From: Sympetrum striolatum
Lineage: Eukaryota; Arthropoda; Insecta; Odonata; Libellulidae
Direction: 5' to 3'
Length of the DNA stretch: 64,000 bases
Assembly: GCA_947579665.1 (NCBI GenBank)
Contig: OX388345.1
Coordinates: 56,783,454 to 56,847,453, forward strand
The notes beneath the pieces were generated by a model. The model did no database searches, was not told the origin of the DNA, and saw only the letters and a list, made by a program, of their open reading frames with translations. The number at the start of each line of letters is the position of its first letter. The first letter of the stretch is position 1. Shown here piece after piece: positions 25,606 to 36,881 of this stretch. The translations under genes were made by a program, and so were the position numbers.

Positions 25606-28600
25606 AAAATGAGATTTCTATTTAAAGATTGTTCATTTTATTTCCGCTACACCCAGCACTTAAAAGTTTAAAAACTATAAAATCCCCCCTGGTCTTTATT
25701 TTGGTATGATATATAATGTTTTTAAGCCCCAATCTAAAGGATAAATTTAACACGACTTACTTAAATTTTCCTGGAGTAAAGACTCATGTACGTCTATTAT
25801 ACTTTCCATTTTAGCTAAAAATAACCGAGATACAAGAGAAAATGCAAAGCATCTGGATCACGTCCTCACGTTTATTTATCTCGCAAATAGTGTCACCGAG
25901 AGAGAAAGGCATTTTCTTCCGTCTCGAACACACGTCCGACGCAGCCAATGCGCACGGGTCACCAGGCGCAATTCGTTTCTTTTTTATTTTATATAAAAGC
26001 GTAAGATGCAACCGTTACGGAATTCGCTCGTTTTACATCCAAATTCCATTTACGAGAGGGACCCACTTTAAAAGGGAGACAGAGTGGTCAGCCGGGTCTC
26101 GACCCACTGACCCTCCCCTCCACTGCCCCTTCTCATCGTGGAGATGACCTCACCGCGAGTACGTGCCCAAGCGGCGGCGTAAGAGAGAAGCGGCGATTAG
26201 GAGAAAGGTCGGAGGAATCCATTCAATAAAAACGGGTGACGCCGAGGGAAAGCACCACCACCATTGGTGCCATCAAGTCGCCGACTCTTTTTTTTCTCTC
26301 GAATGGAACGCCCACGAAATAGTCTCGCGTTGGACATGCTTTTTACTGACGAAAACTGCCGTCAAAAACTCGCTAACTTATGTATTTACGAAGCGTTTGA
26401 GCGTAATTTCTTCCAATATAAACATTGAAAAATTTAATATAAAATTTATTTATTAGTTATTTTGTGACATTAATGTCTCCTGAAGGCCCGTCTTAGCAAA
26501 TAATCTTGATGTCTTTCTCTAATATTTTAATCCAGAGAAGGTAACAAAACAATCCCAAAATATGACACGATTTAGGCAGATATCGTAAAGAGCATAACAT
26601 CAGAAAGGTTCTAAAAGTTGCTAAGACTCGATTATGCCCTCAAAATACGTGATTACCGTCAATTCAAAATCAAACTTTCACGGACACAATGAAAAATAAG
26701 AACTTAGCATCTGAAGTATTAATTTTTAGAGGTGAGAGGAGTGAATCATATTTTTTCGGTAACACGTATACAGTGGAGATTTCTACAATGGGTTTTTACC
26801 TCTTTACCTATTTAGACGCTAAAATGTATTTGGTAAACAAAATCAGTCGATAAATCACAATCACGAGCCAGAGAAACCTATCTCTGAAAATTTCGAATAT
26901 TTCTTGTTAAATTTTTCTTATCCAATTTTTCATTTTATACATCTCATCTTTTCTGATTATTGAACTATCCTACACTTGAAACATGAATCCTATAAGTAAT
27001 ATTAGAGCACGTAAATGAAGTATCTATTGAAGGATTTAATGGTTGGTATATGCTGAAATTGTAAAAACTTTATTACTAATACATAGGAGAGTTCTAGTTG
27101 ATTAAGATAACATTTCTATCATCCTGGACTTTCAGTGGGCCTAATGAAATGAAGGTCACAATTCCCTATGCCATACGATTCACGAAATTTCACTTCAAAT
27201 CTCATCTATCAGCCAAACTAAATTCCAATATTTGACACTATATCAAGTGATAATCAAATTTCGACCGAGAAAAGAATACTCCTAAACTTCATCTTAAATA
27301 TGGAACGTGCTTCTTTCTAATGTATCTTCACTTTAGGGTTAAGTTAAACATTTATCGACCGAAAGATCAGTGGGCATCGTTTGTTCTCCCCGTGCCAAAA
27401 AATACCAGCAATTTTCTTTTTCGATGGTCAGATAGGAACTTCCCAGCTCTCAAAGGGTGCTACCATAAAACAGAGGGTCCGATCGGAAACCGCTTCGATA
27501 TTTACTGCGCATCTGCCTAAGAGAGAATGGTGTCGCGTGTGTTGAGATATGAATCGAGGGATGCCTGAAAAAGGGAAAGGGTTGCTTCACGGATTAGCAT
27601 TTGCATTCAGCCGGCCTCCGGAGGATCGCGGGAAGGAATGCTTTACTGCGGCGCAACCTTGGCGATCGTCATTTGTTCCTTGCGCCTTTAAGTGAGATGA
27701 GCATTAATTCTCGAACACCGAAGAGGACCTACGCTTTCAACCACGAGCCAGTCCTAGCAATGCGTTACTCTGTTGCCCGCAACGTTTTTACGACTTCTTG
27801 TAAATAGCGATGTTTTCAAGGAGTATGGGGGATTCGTGACTCCGATGACTACAAAAGGTGATTTTAGTGGCTGAAGGTCCCTGTGTACGTGAGATAACGG
27901 ACGAATGGAAATACTATCACCATGAAGAGGCTGAAAGAGCTATATATTTGATTGTTTATTTTGAGACAAGTTTGTCACTTCTCGCTACCAGCGAAAGTTG
28001 ATTGAGTTATGATTATAGAACTGAATGAAGATAAAATAACTATTATTGGAAGCAATGGTTGTATTATCGTCTGTAATTAAGTCAATAGTTTTTGTACAGG
28101 TCAATAAACATGATGGCAATTACAGTTTTTTGTAGTTGTGTTAATACATATTTACGTTTGTCCTTATAAATAAATCTTTAGAGAGGAGATTCATACTATA
28201 GTGTGAGATAACTGGAAAGATAAAAACTCTTCAGAATGTATACTACAAATACAAAATTTAGAAAAGTGTTGGAATTTTACTCTCCTAAAATAACTGATCA
28301 AGACACGATTTTTATAGCAAATACGAGAATAGGACGATGTTCTGAAATATGAAATTGATATAATTTCGAAACATACGTTTTTCAGACATGAGATTTCCAT
28401 TAAATCAGTCAAGGATTGTACCGAAAAGAATAATTGACTCCATCAATTATATTCCTCATTTCATGTAGTTTGTAAAATACCACAAATGCCCAACAAGAAA
28501 GAGATCCTCCACCAGACATTAATGACGTTGACTTTCTACCAACCAACACTGTTTTCCAATTTGATGCGGACAAAATCTTTCAAACGAAGTGACGCATACT

Positions 28601-30600
28601 GATTTAGGACAGACGTCGGAATCAATTAAGCCTCTGATTAAAGACAAGCGGACGAGGAAAATAAAGAAAAGAAACATGGATATTAAAAATTAATTTTTCG
28701 TATCTCCTGAGAGCCATCTCAGTCGTGAAGAGGTTTCATAAAATCAAAAGGAAATAAAAATTCCTCGCAAGCTTTTATCGCAACCACTTATTTTCGAATC
28801 TTCGTCGGTAGTGCGGTATTCTTAATCGCAGGCCATAATGCTCTTACGTCGTCCCGTTGAGTTTCTTTTTTATCCTCATTTACGTTAAAACCCTCTTTGC
28901 GTCGATTCGCGAGGTTTTTCGTAAGGCCACCAAGGTACGATCGACGAAATAAAATTTGGAAAAATCATAGATATTTATATCGACATCGAAATTTTTTATC
29001 GATTTGCCTCGTTAGTAGCATCGTAAGATGGTACTGTTTCCAAGAATTACGCCTGTGAAAGAGGAGGAAAAATCACATATCTCAATGAGACCATTATTTC
29101 CAAGAAATCTCACTGTAGATTTCAGTTCGTATCGCTCGATTTGATGGCCCAGACACGTTTCTGCCACCTTCTTTGCATTCACTCGTGGAGTCGTATCGAA
29201 GTTGCCAAATAAATAAACGATTGAGAAGAGGCTATTCTGAACTGGGATTTCCCAGCAGAACGAGTCTGTACCATGTTTCCCAGGCTTTACCATAAAAATT
29301 AAAACTAGATCGTATGATTACGTAGTTCTCCAAAATTTATCAAAAATGGAAGTTAAGACGATACCAAAATTTAAGATGTAATACAATTATTTAAATGGGT
29401 TTCAAAAGATAATTTCAATTCGTTGGAAGGTTTAATAACTAATGAAAGCCACAATATTTTACTGATTTTTTTACCACGAGTACAGGTATTAATTTAACAA
29501 TTGATCAAATCTAAATTACTCATAAAAATTAAATAGAGAAAAAACAACATTTTATTCAATCAGAAAATACTATACATTTTCTTATTTTATAGCCAGTGCA
29601 GTTAAAATCGAACGAAAGAGAGTTGACATTGGCACTCCTCGCGTCTTTAGAAAAAAATATTAATTTTTTACTAATAACTAGTGAGTCTCTGTTAGACTTC
29701 TTTTACAAACTGAAAGACGCCGTTTAAATTTGATTTCATAGGTGAAACATATAAAGCAAAAAGTAAAATGAGTGTGCATTCCTTGTAAAACTTTTGCTTA
29801 CGATATATGCCTACTGAGATTTATGGATGGGATCAAGCCAATGTCACCCTCTCCATTACAAAATTTCTCATTTTAAAACCATTCGTCAATTTCATTTTGT
29901 TCTATGGAAAAGGTCATATTGATAATTCATTATGATCGGAAAAAATGACTCTTTACATTAGATGCTCATTAACATTCTCCCATTCAAGGCAGTGTTAGAA
30001 ACTAGAAAATAGGTCTTCAAAGTTAAGCATGGATTAAATAACTAAAGGACTTTCCTCTCCTAAGTTTTATTCTCCGCTCATAAGAGACAATTCGCTTTGT
30101 TATTTAGTAAGTTAGATGGATCTTATATATATTTTAAATGATCTAAAACTTATTTGTCAACATCTCTTAAATACTATTCTTATTACTTACTCTCAATACT
30201 ACTCCGATAGCAAATTTCTTCATAAGAACCACCCTGTTTTTCTCAACTTAATGAAAATTCAACAGATATAAGCAAATGAAAAATTCAACTACCGTTACCT
30301 TATTTTTCTGTGCCATGAATTACGAACAAGGACAATTTTTAAGGCGAAATGCCAATGGGCGTCAGATGGATTGCCAAAATTTAATATACTACGAGATATA
30401 TATGCGCGATATGAGGATTGCAAATCATCCTTACTGTCATACATAATAATTTATACTTCACGAAAAGTTCCCTCGAGATACATTGTAATAGAGAGACTGC
30501 AGATTAGAAAAATCAGGCTTCCAGAATAATTCCTGTTAAATATATAGTCTATGGAAAATTCCTTAACTTTGTGGAATCCCATAATTGGGTGGACTTATTT
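25606..30600. other. Non-coding stretch, no gene recognised
   Basis: About 5 kb. A GC-richer patch at about 25900-26340 includes TATAAAAGC near 25991 and a purine-rich run. A second patch lies near 27350-27800. Open frames are short and unrecognised. I see no transposon termini. Confidence 0.4.
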
Positions 30601-30792
30601 TACACTTTGTCAATATTCCACTTGAACTTTTAATATATACGACTGGTTTCGGACAATTCTGTCCATCATTCGGTGAAAAACCGCAAGCTAAAGAGAATAT
30701 ATAGGAAACAGTTAGCCAACCTGATGAAGAACAGAACTGTCCCAAACCGGTCGTAAATATTAAAAGCTCAAGTGGAATATTGAAATAGTGTA
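30601..30792. mobile_element. Foldback element built from two inverted hammerhead-like units
   Basis: Arms of roughly 75 bp are inverted relative to each other. The left arm (about 30601-30676) and the reverse complement of the right arm (about 30715-30792) share TACACT, CAATATTCCACTTGA, CTTTTAATAT, ACGACYGGTTT and GGACA..TCTGT. The right arm on the plus strand reads CTGATGA (30721-30727), one extra base, a six-base stem with loop AA, CAA in place of GAA, then ACCGGTC. The left arm on the minus strand has CGAATGA, an extra T, a perfect GGACAG-type stem, an intact GAA, then ACCAGTC. Each arm thus carries a hammerhead-ribozyme-like core, in opposite orientations. No coding capacity. Target duplication is not resolved because both flanks are TTATTTT-like. 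Confidence 0.6.
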
Positions 30793-33576
30793 TTTTATCT
30801 CTACCCTACTAAGCAATCATTAACATCGAATTTATAAAACCTTTTATAAGGATTTAAAATCGTACGTCTCGTATTTTACGAAAACTATCTTCGGACAGGA
30901 AGGAATCATTATAACCACTTTCGCAATGTGGAATAAATCAAGTAATTATCCATAAAGGTGTATGAAACCATTTTATATGCATCACTGACTTTCAGCATAC
31001 ATTAATAACCTAGAGATCGAAGCATGAATTTAATCACAGAAATTTGAATGATTTCGCGAGAAATTTTATTCTAATAATGGAAAACCGGAAGAACCTAACG
31101 GTCAAGCCATGTGAATCCATAGAAGGAGATATTTTCCTGCGGTCCGATAACGATCAGAAGCGATGCTTCATAGTTCACACCGTCATTTTGAAAGGTTGTT
31201 GTTATTCCTTTCGGAAGAAGGATTGAGATCGAGAGTGTTCCTGTACTGATAATTCGCAGATCGCGTAGGAGAAAGCCTTAGTTCTCGATGCCAGATAGCA
31301 AAGATAAAGAGGAATCTACATCAGAAGGAAGTAAGATGAATATCGACCCCGACGAGAGTAAAATCTACAAATCTCTCTTTTCGAACGAGACCTCTTGTAA
31401 TAGGTGTCTGAATCGTGAAATGCGCCTCCTTTGATTGTACACCAACTAAAGGGGATACTTTTCCTTCGCCATCAACACTTGTCAGCCGTAGCAAAGAGCA
31501 CGGCAGAGTCGTAAAAACTCGGTGGAAACATTTCGCGCGATCCCGCGAGTAAACTCGCGATACCCTTACAATTACGGCCATAAATTGAATCTTCGCCCTT
31601 CTAATTTAACCTCGTAATTATGGCGAATAAATTAGTACGTCCTCCTCGATTCATAAAAACCGGCTTTACTACGTCCAACAAAAGAATTTTCAGGATGCGG
31701 AATATCTTATTCCGTCAAGAATGGGAAAAAATGAGGATTTAATACTCATCTCGAGGTGGAAAATACATTGAATTCCACGTCTTTTTTATCCCTCTGCAGT
31801 TAACCCCTTTTAGGTCAGCCGCGCGATTGGAAATGATGCCATAAATATGTCGAGAGGAGAATTTCATCGCTTTTATGGTCAGATGCGGGACGATAAATTT
31901 TCGCGGAATCCCACACAAAGAGGCTAAGAATGTAAACTGTTGATAACCATTGTCGGCCGTGACTGTGCTCAGATTAGCAGGCGTTACCTCTGATGTCTCA
32001 CTTATCGCAAGTCGTATGAAGTGACGTATGCATCGCTTATTGCACCTAATGTAGCGATGGACAAATTTTCGTTATCCATCACTTGTAAGCTTGCATTATT
32101 TCAACCTATCTAAGAGGGTTTTGTTTCTCTTCATTGAAATGAATTAAAGCGTATACATCGGTTTACTAATTTCATTGTTTGAGGAACACGATATAATAGA
32201 AATTTCTTAAGATTTAGATTATATTAGTCAAGATAACACCAGAAAGGATCGCTTTTGTGTACTTCGAGCTATTTCAAGCACGAATTCCTACAAATAGAGC
32301 AACAAAATCACAGTAAAGCCAGCTGTTCAAAAGGGCTTTGGATATATAACCCATAAGATGAAGAATAATTCTCTTAATTCACCAAATTTTTTCTTAGGAA
32401 GACCACCAGAGTTCTATCAGGAAAAATAATTTTCTATCAATGAGTATGTTTGGTTAATGAGTAGAGTTTAATAACCGGTATTTTTCAGATAAATTTTCCT
32501 GAAACTGGAAGAACTATTTTTACAAAATCTCTGACGTTAGGTTGTGTTTTCTGATACTTTCTCAGTGGCTTGTATATACTATTCTTTAACGGAACCATTC
32601 ACTATTTAAAGTTACATTCGATAAAAGACGAAACTCTCTCTGAGGGTTGATTTTGCTCTTTCCACGTAATATCACTCTCAGAAAATGAACTTTATAGAAA
32701 ACCAATTAGTAAAATAAGGAATGATTTTGCAGTTCACCACGAGCCTGAGGTCCTTATTCATCTATTTTATTCTCTAATTTGGACTTTATGTCAGACTCTT
32801 TACTCTCGTAAATTAAGCAAATTCCCCCAAGAGTTTCATTTAACTAATAGCATTAAATATCTCCAATATTTAAGGTGACTACATTCAATCTTATTTCAAT
32901 AACTCAACTGATAAAATTCGTTGTAGATATATGAAAAAGGTAAGTCTAGGATCCATCCACAAGATTAGCCTCTGACAAATCCCTAAAGAATGAATGCATC
33001 AATCCCTGTATTTAAGGAAGATCCTCGTTTCCAAGCTGGAGGAAGCTGGTCAAGATTATAAAATGTCGCAGATAATAAATCTTCCCTACTGTGGGATCAC
33101 CATCAGTATTAATCTCCCTCCCAAGAACCGGACCTTCCCCAACCGTAACTCTTTTCCTCCCACAAGTCATCCAACTCGCAGGGAATCACCGCTCTCATCC
33201 CGGGGAAGGTCCCTCAGCCACCCTCCGCACGCACATCTGAGGATAAAGCGTGGGTTTGTGCAGTTGGTTCGTAGGAGGAAGACGTGGTTTTGACCTTAAG
33301 CGAAGGTTGAACGACCCTCTCAAAGTTCCGGGAAAAAGAGTTCACCAAAGATGACGCGCTTAATCCTTACAAATCATTTACCAAAAATAGATGATTCGCT
33401 AAACACCGAGAGCCAACACAAGGAGTTAATTCAATATTTATCTTTCTCCGAGGAAAAATAAAAAAATACTCGATTCGATGCTTGGGAGGTAAACACCCAC
33501 AATCGAAAAATAGGAAAAAATCAAGGATGGAGGCTTTCAAAGTTAGAATAGAGCTAAATGATGCAGAATAAGGCGT
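30793..33576. other. Non-coding stretch, nothing recognised
   Basis: AT-rich. Frames near 31044-31226 (plus) and 31321-31581 (minus) are short, with no recognised domains. No repeats or element ends are visible. Confidence 0.45.
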
Positions 33577-33609
33577 GTGATAATGTAGTGACGCTACGAA
33601 ACCACGGTC
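33577..33609 (+). ncRNA. Degenerate hammerhead-ribozyme-like core
   Basis: GTGATAA (for CTGATGA) is followed by an extra T, stem GTAG/CTAC around loop TGACG, an intact GAA box, and ACCACGGTC. The last segment would be a three-base-pair helix III with a dinucleotide loop and a GTC cleavage site. Box 1 has two substitutions. The bases on each side do not pair well as helix I, so this copy is likely inactive. It is the same family as 36589 and 51616, which share the GTAG/CTAC-type helix II. Confidence 0.4.
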
Positions 33610-35250
33610 GATCTCTATATTAATGTGCGGTTTAGTAAAACATTATCCTTTGGATTTCTAAGAATAGAGCACCAAAAAATTATTTTTCCCATTTCATTTA
33701 TGAGATCTTAAAGACGACAGAAGGAGAATAGTAAATCTTGGTATACAGACGAATCCTGTTAATTATTTTACTCTCAATTCTGTAATACGTAAATTAATCC
33801 ACCCTTTTCAGTATTAAATTAAGTAAAGTAAATTTTTTCCATCTTGAAATAGAATGCAGTCAACGAAAAATTCTATTTCAGCCGATGTATGCATTTAAAC
33901 CCCAACTCTATCGGCGAAACATCCATTTTATGACATTTTGACATACATTTCATGTATTATTGCTAAAAATCAGCGACTTTGACTAAACATGGAAAATATC
34001 TCTAAAGTATTCATAGGTTATGTGACTTGGATAAAAGGAATATTTTCCAAGTAAAACCTATCCTGAATATTGTTATCAAGATTTGTTGCAACCCTTTCCT
34101 TAATGAGTTAAGTTACAATCGTTAATTTATCTGAGAGCATTAACTTGATATTTAGAAGTAATCTATCGCTTTTAATCGTTGGGTGTGTCCTCGTATTAGA
34201 TCGATGTATCGCACTTGAACATCAATGGAGTCGTTAAAAGAGAGAGAACAGTTATATTTGACTTAATCTGATCAGCCTTTGATCTATAACTGAGTCTTAA
34301 GTGAAAGAAGCTGATTTTATGGATTTTGTCCACCAAGTTCTCAAAACGGCCAGCTGAGATGATGAGCTGAGATCAACCAATGATAATTACTCCTTATGCA
34401 ATTAGAGACAATTTTGCTACGCTAACGGGAATTCTTATATTTTATCTCTGGATAAGTATGAATTATTTTGCTTACAATAGCCATCCCACGGAAATTTCTA
34501 AAGAGGTGCAACCAGAGCAAATTACTCTGTAAGCAGGATTCTCTAGACTTCATTTCTAAGAAGTATTGCGCAAATAAGATTGATTTCCTAAGCAGTAGAT
34601 GATTGTTTATTTAGACTCATAATCATAGCAAATAGTTCTTACAATTTGATATAGAACCCTTCTATATACCAGTTCATGATCCTTCGAAAGAGCAAAATCT
34701 CTTTTATGAGAAAAGTATCGCCGGAGTGAAAATATTTGCTGAATACTTATAAGAACATTTTCTTACGACATGCTATCGCTGTATTGTTATGCATAGTGAT
34801 ATTTATGCGTTGAAGTACAAATCTTATGAGAATGCATCCAAAATGTCAATACTTTAAGATGCAAGAATGAAAACCGCATAACACTTGAACCTCACATTTT
34901 ATGAAGTTAAAAACAACTATTTTTAGATGACGGTTTTAGCATGGAAATCCTACGAGCAGTTAAGACTCGCGATACTTTTGGAGTGCAGGATATCAACAAC
35001 TAATTCAGATGATTAAAACGGTAAGTTAGCACATTTCCGTGCCAAAAGCTTATATATCAAAGAAATTATGAAACGAACTATGCTTTGAGCCCAAATTTCT
35101 CATCACTTAGGAAAGAAAGGACTATTCATAGAAAAGCAGGAACGTCTCTCTGGGTTCAGGAAAAAACACATCGAGGATTCACTTAATTGAGCCACAACAA
35201 AAATTAAGAGCACAGTAAGGTCACAAAAATCTTTTTAGAGGCATCAATCC
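33610..35250. other. Non-coding stretch, nothing recognised
   Basis: AT-rich, with no supported coding frame and no element ends. The first ~50 bases may belong to the same repeat as the ribozyme-like core just upstream, because GCGGTTTAGTAAA near 33626 resembles GTGGTTAAGTAAA near 51664. Confidence 0.45.
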
Positions 35251-35254
35251 TCCT

Positions 35255-36113
35255 AATGTTAAATACGGATCCACCGACACAATTTCCATGCCGCTATTAC
35301 GTCTGCAAGCGTTGCATTGACCCTCATAACACCGGAGATCACTCTCTTAACGATGCGGAAACTGTGCCAAAAGCACCCGTCGAAGGGGAGAATCGATGCT
35401 TACCTTTTAGTTATGCCGGTCGTTCTCCCGTCGGCCTCCAGGAAAAGAGCAGATCACTCTATGGTCAACATGCGTCCAACACAAAACACACAGCACACAC
35501 GATTACGAAAATTTCGAGCGGTGACACTGCCGAAATTCTGGGAAATCCCAAGGGAATCGGAGGAGCGAATCAGAAAGAACCGAACTTCAGCGAGACGTGG
35601 AGCCGTAGACGTAAATTCCTGGCGTCGCGAACAAAATGCCACTCTTGAAAAAATTTTCCTTCCGAAAAACAAGCGGGCAAGAGTGGCAGAATTTAGAATC
35701 GGCACCTTCGGCCCTCCCGCTCTTTCCTATTGGAAAGATCCGGAGCGAAATGTTATAACTGTACACCTCAGCGTTCTCTCTTATGGTTTCACGGGGGGCG
35801 GTTTTTGGGATGGGTCGTATAAACACAAACTATCGCTTTCGTTCGGGCTGCGAGCGCTTTTAAAACTCTCGCTTTCAGAGCTGCGGCTCGTTCGAGTGAG
35901 AGGTGCTTACTGTTGGCTGTGTTGGCCTCTCCCTACACCAACTCTTCGGCTCTCCTCCTTCCCCTCCAACAGCTGATGGCCTTCCCCACGCCCCCTCCAT
36001 CATCACTCTCCCTTTCCGTCCTTGTGTTCAGGGTTAGGTTCCGGTAGCGCTCCGACGCCGTCACCTACCCTCTCCCGGTGAGAGGGTGGTGCTCTTGCGG
36101 GGGGGGAGTTCTC
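35255..36113 (+). promoter_or_regulatory. CpG-rich island with possible core promoter
   Basis: This is among the most GC- and CpG-rich stretches of the window. In its second half there is an inverted CCAAT box (ATTGG at 35729-35733), a GGGGGGCGG GC-box-like site (35793-35801) and TATAAA at 35818-35823. The order and spacing fit a plus-strand core promoter, with transcription expected to start about 35845-35855. No clear initiator consensus sits exactly there, which weakens the case. A pairing sequence (ACCCTCTCCCGGTGAGAGGGT, about 36067-36087) would be in the 5' leader as a hairpin. Long overlapping open frames here (35256-35648 and 35317-35976) are probably a by-product of the low stop-codon density in GC-rich DNA. 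Promoter activity is inference. Confidence 0.35.
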
Positions 36114-36199
36114 ATGGCCGTCGGGAATTTGGGCGGTACCGACGGATACCGAAACCTTCCGGGAAACGACGGCGATTTGCGAAAGATGAAACACGTCAG
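36114..36199 (+). CDS. Candidate first coding exon (unrecognised protein)
   Basis: An ATG at 36114 opens a frame of 28 codons plus two bases, beginning MAVGNLGGTDGYRNLPGND and ending in KMKHV. It then reaches CAG|GTGTGAG at 36199/36200, a usable splice-donor sequence. Without splicing, the frame would stop after five more codons. The exon lies about 265 bp downstream of the candidate TATA start in the CpG-rich island. I do not recognise the peptide, and no further exon of the same gene can be identified, because the next segments are transposons. Small CpG-rich open frames of this size also arise by chance, so confidence is low. Confidence 0.22.
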
Positions 36200-36307
36200 G
36201 TGTGAGTGTTGAAGAGCCTTTAGTGGGATCATAAAATATCGAGTTTTATCGCGCTTTTCCAAATTTTATTACTAACATATTGCATGTCTGTCTATGACTA
36301 TGTAAGA

Positions 36308-36340
36308 ACCCTGCAAGCCGCCTCTAGGCGTGTGGCAGGG
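36308..36340 (-). other. 3' UTR stem-loop of the CR1-like LINE (truncated copy)
   Basis: The stem CCCTGC/GCAGGG with an inner CGCC/GGCG helix is conserved with the full copy, while the loop differs (TCTA here, TTTC there). Conservation of the helix with a changed loop fits an RNA structure. CR1-like elements are known to depend on 3' terminal structure for recognition by their reverse transcriptase. Confidence 0.55.
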
Positions 36341-36555
36341 GGTGCAGGCACCTTGACTCTATTTTCCTAATCGATTGATTTCGCGTATCATTCGCGGAAA
36401 AAATGAATTTTTAAAACGATTCGTTCAAGCATCTATTTCCCTGATCTTCCTCGCAGTATCAGAACGGCCCATGTAACAGGGGGGTCGCATTATATCGGTT
36501 ACATCATCTGAGAACGTAATTTCTCTGAACTTATTCAATAAATTTATCCTTTGAA

Positions 36556-36739
36556 TTAGTCTTCTATCAAAAAATCCATGGTAATCACCTGATGATGTAG
36601 CGACCCTACGCAACCTAGGTCGTGTTATTCGGATAATAAATTATAAATTGGTCTAGTAAATTTTGTTTACCATGGATTTTTTACAAGTTAATAAGTACCA
36701 CAAAATTAACCCTGAATCTGTATCGTTTAGTCTTCTATC
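36556..36739. mobile_element. 158 bp insertion with 13 bp target duplication, carrying a hammerhead-like core
   Basis: The insert occupies 36569-36726 and is flanked by TTAGTCTTCTATC at 36556-36568 and 36727-36739. The uninterrupted sequence is seen in the full LINE near 40205-40230, so insertion into the LINE copy is certain. The insert begins with a 16 bp segment (AAAAAATCCATGGTAA) whose reverse complement lies at about 36666-36682. Between these lies a hammerhead-like core. It has no coding capacity. The 13 bp duplication is in the range produced by LINE or Penelope-type integration, not by the DNA transposons seen elsewhere in this window. Confidence 0.8.
36567..36683 (+). ncRNA. Best hammerhead-ribozyme-like motif in the window
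   Basis: Reading 5' to 3': an outer helix of about 16 bp (AAAAAATCCATGGTAA with its reverse complement near 36670); CAC as the inner helix I strand; exact CTGATGA at 36589-36595; one extra T; stem GTAG/CTAC around CGACC; GCA in place of GAA; ACC-TA-GGT as helix III; C at 36621 as the cleavage-site base; then GTG pairing with CAC. This is the order of a type I hammerhead with internal loops in helix I and II and a minimal helix III. Such minimal helix III hammerheads are known from Penelope-like elements and related retroelements. The A-to-C change in the GAA box and the extra T suggest this copy may not cleave. The fold is inference. Confidence 0.5.
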
Positions 36740-36881
36740 TTCTAATGATTCCCATCCAGCGTCCTATATCATCTGATTAACACTCACTGCTTTATCGTAG
36801 CAATTCTTTACAAATCTTATCGCCTTCCGTTGTACTTTTCTAAATCCCGAATATAACATTTGTCAGCAGAGTCCCTTTGTT

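Larger units (their letters stand above)
36283..36881 (-). mobile_element. 5'-truncated CR1-like LINE copy, interrupted by an insertion
   Basis: It is collinear with the 3' end of the full element at 39941: a CATAG-type repeat tail (36283-36303), the 3' stem-loop (36308-36340), and ORF2 C-terminal codons including RINLLNKFREITF and MRPPCYMG. Similarity stops near 36881, inside the coding sequence, so this is a 5' truncation typical of target-primed reverse transcription. A 158 bp segment (36569-36726) is inserted within it and disrupts the reading frame. Base differences from the full copy are modest, which suggests the same subfamily. Confidence 0.9.

Noticed and set aside
35317..35976. 219-codon plus-strand open frame in the CpG-rich island
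   Set aside because: It overlaps another long frame in the same region and antisense frames, has no recognised domain, and runs across the TATA-like site. GC-rich DNA has few stop codons, so a frame of this length can arise by chance.
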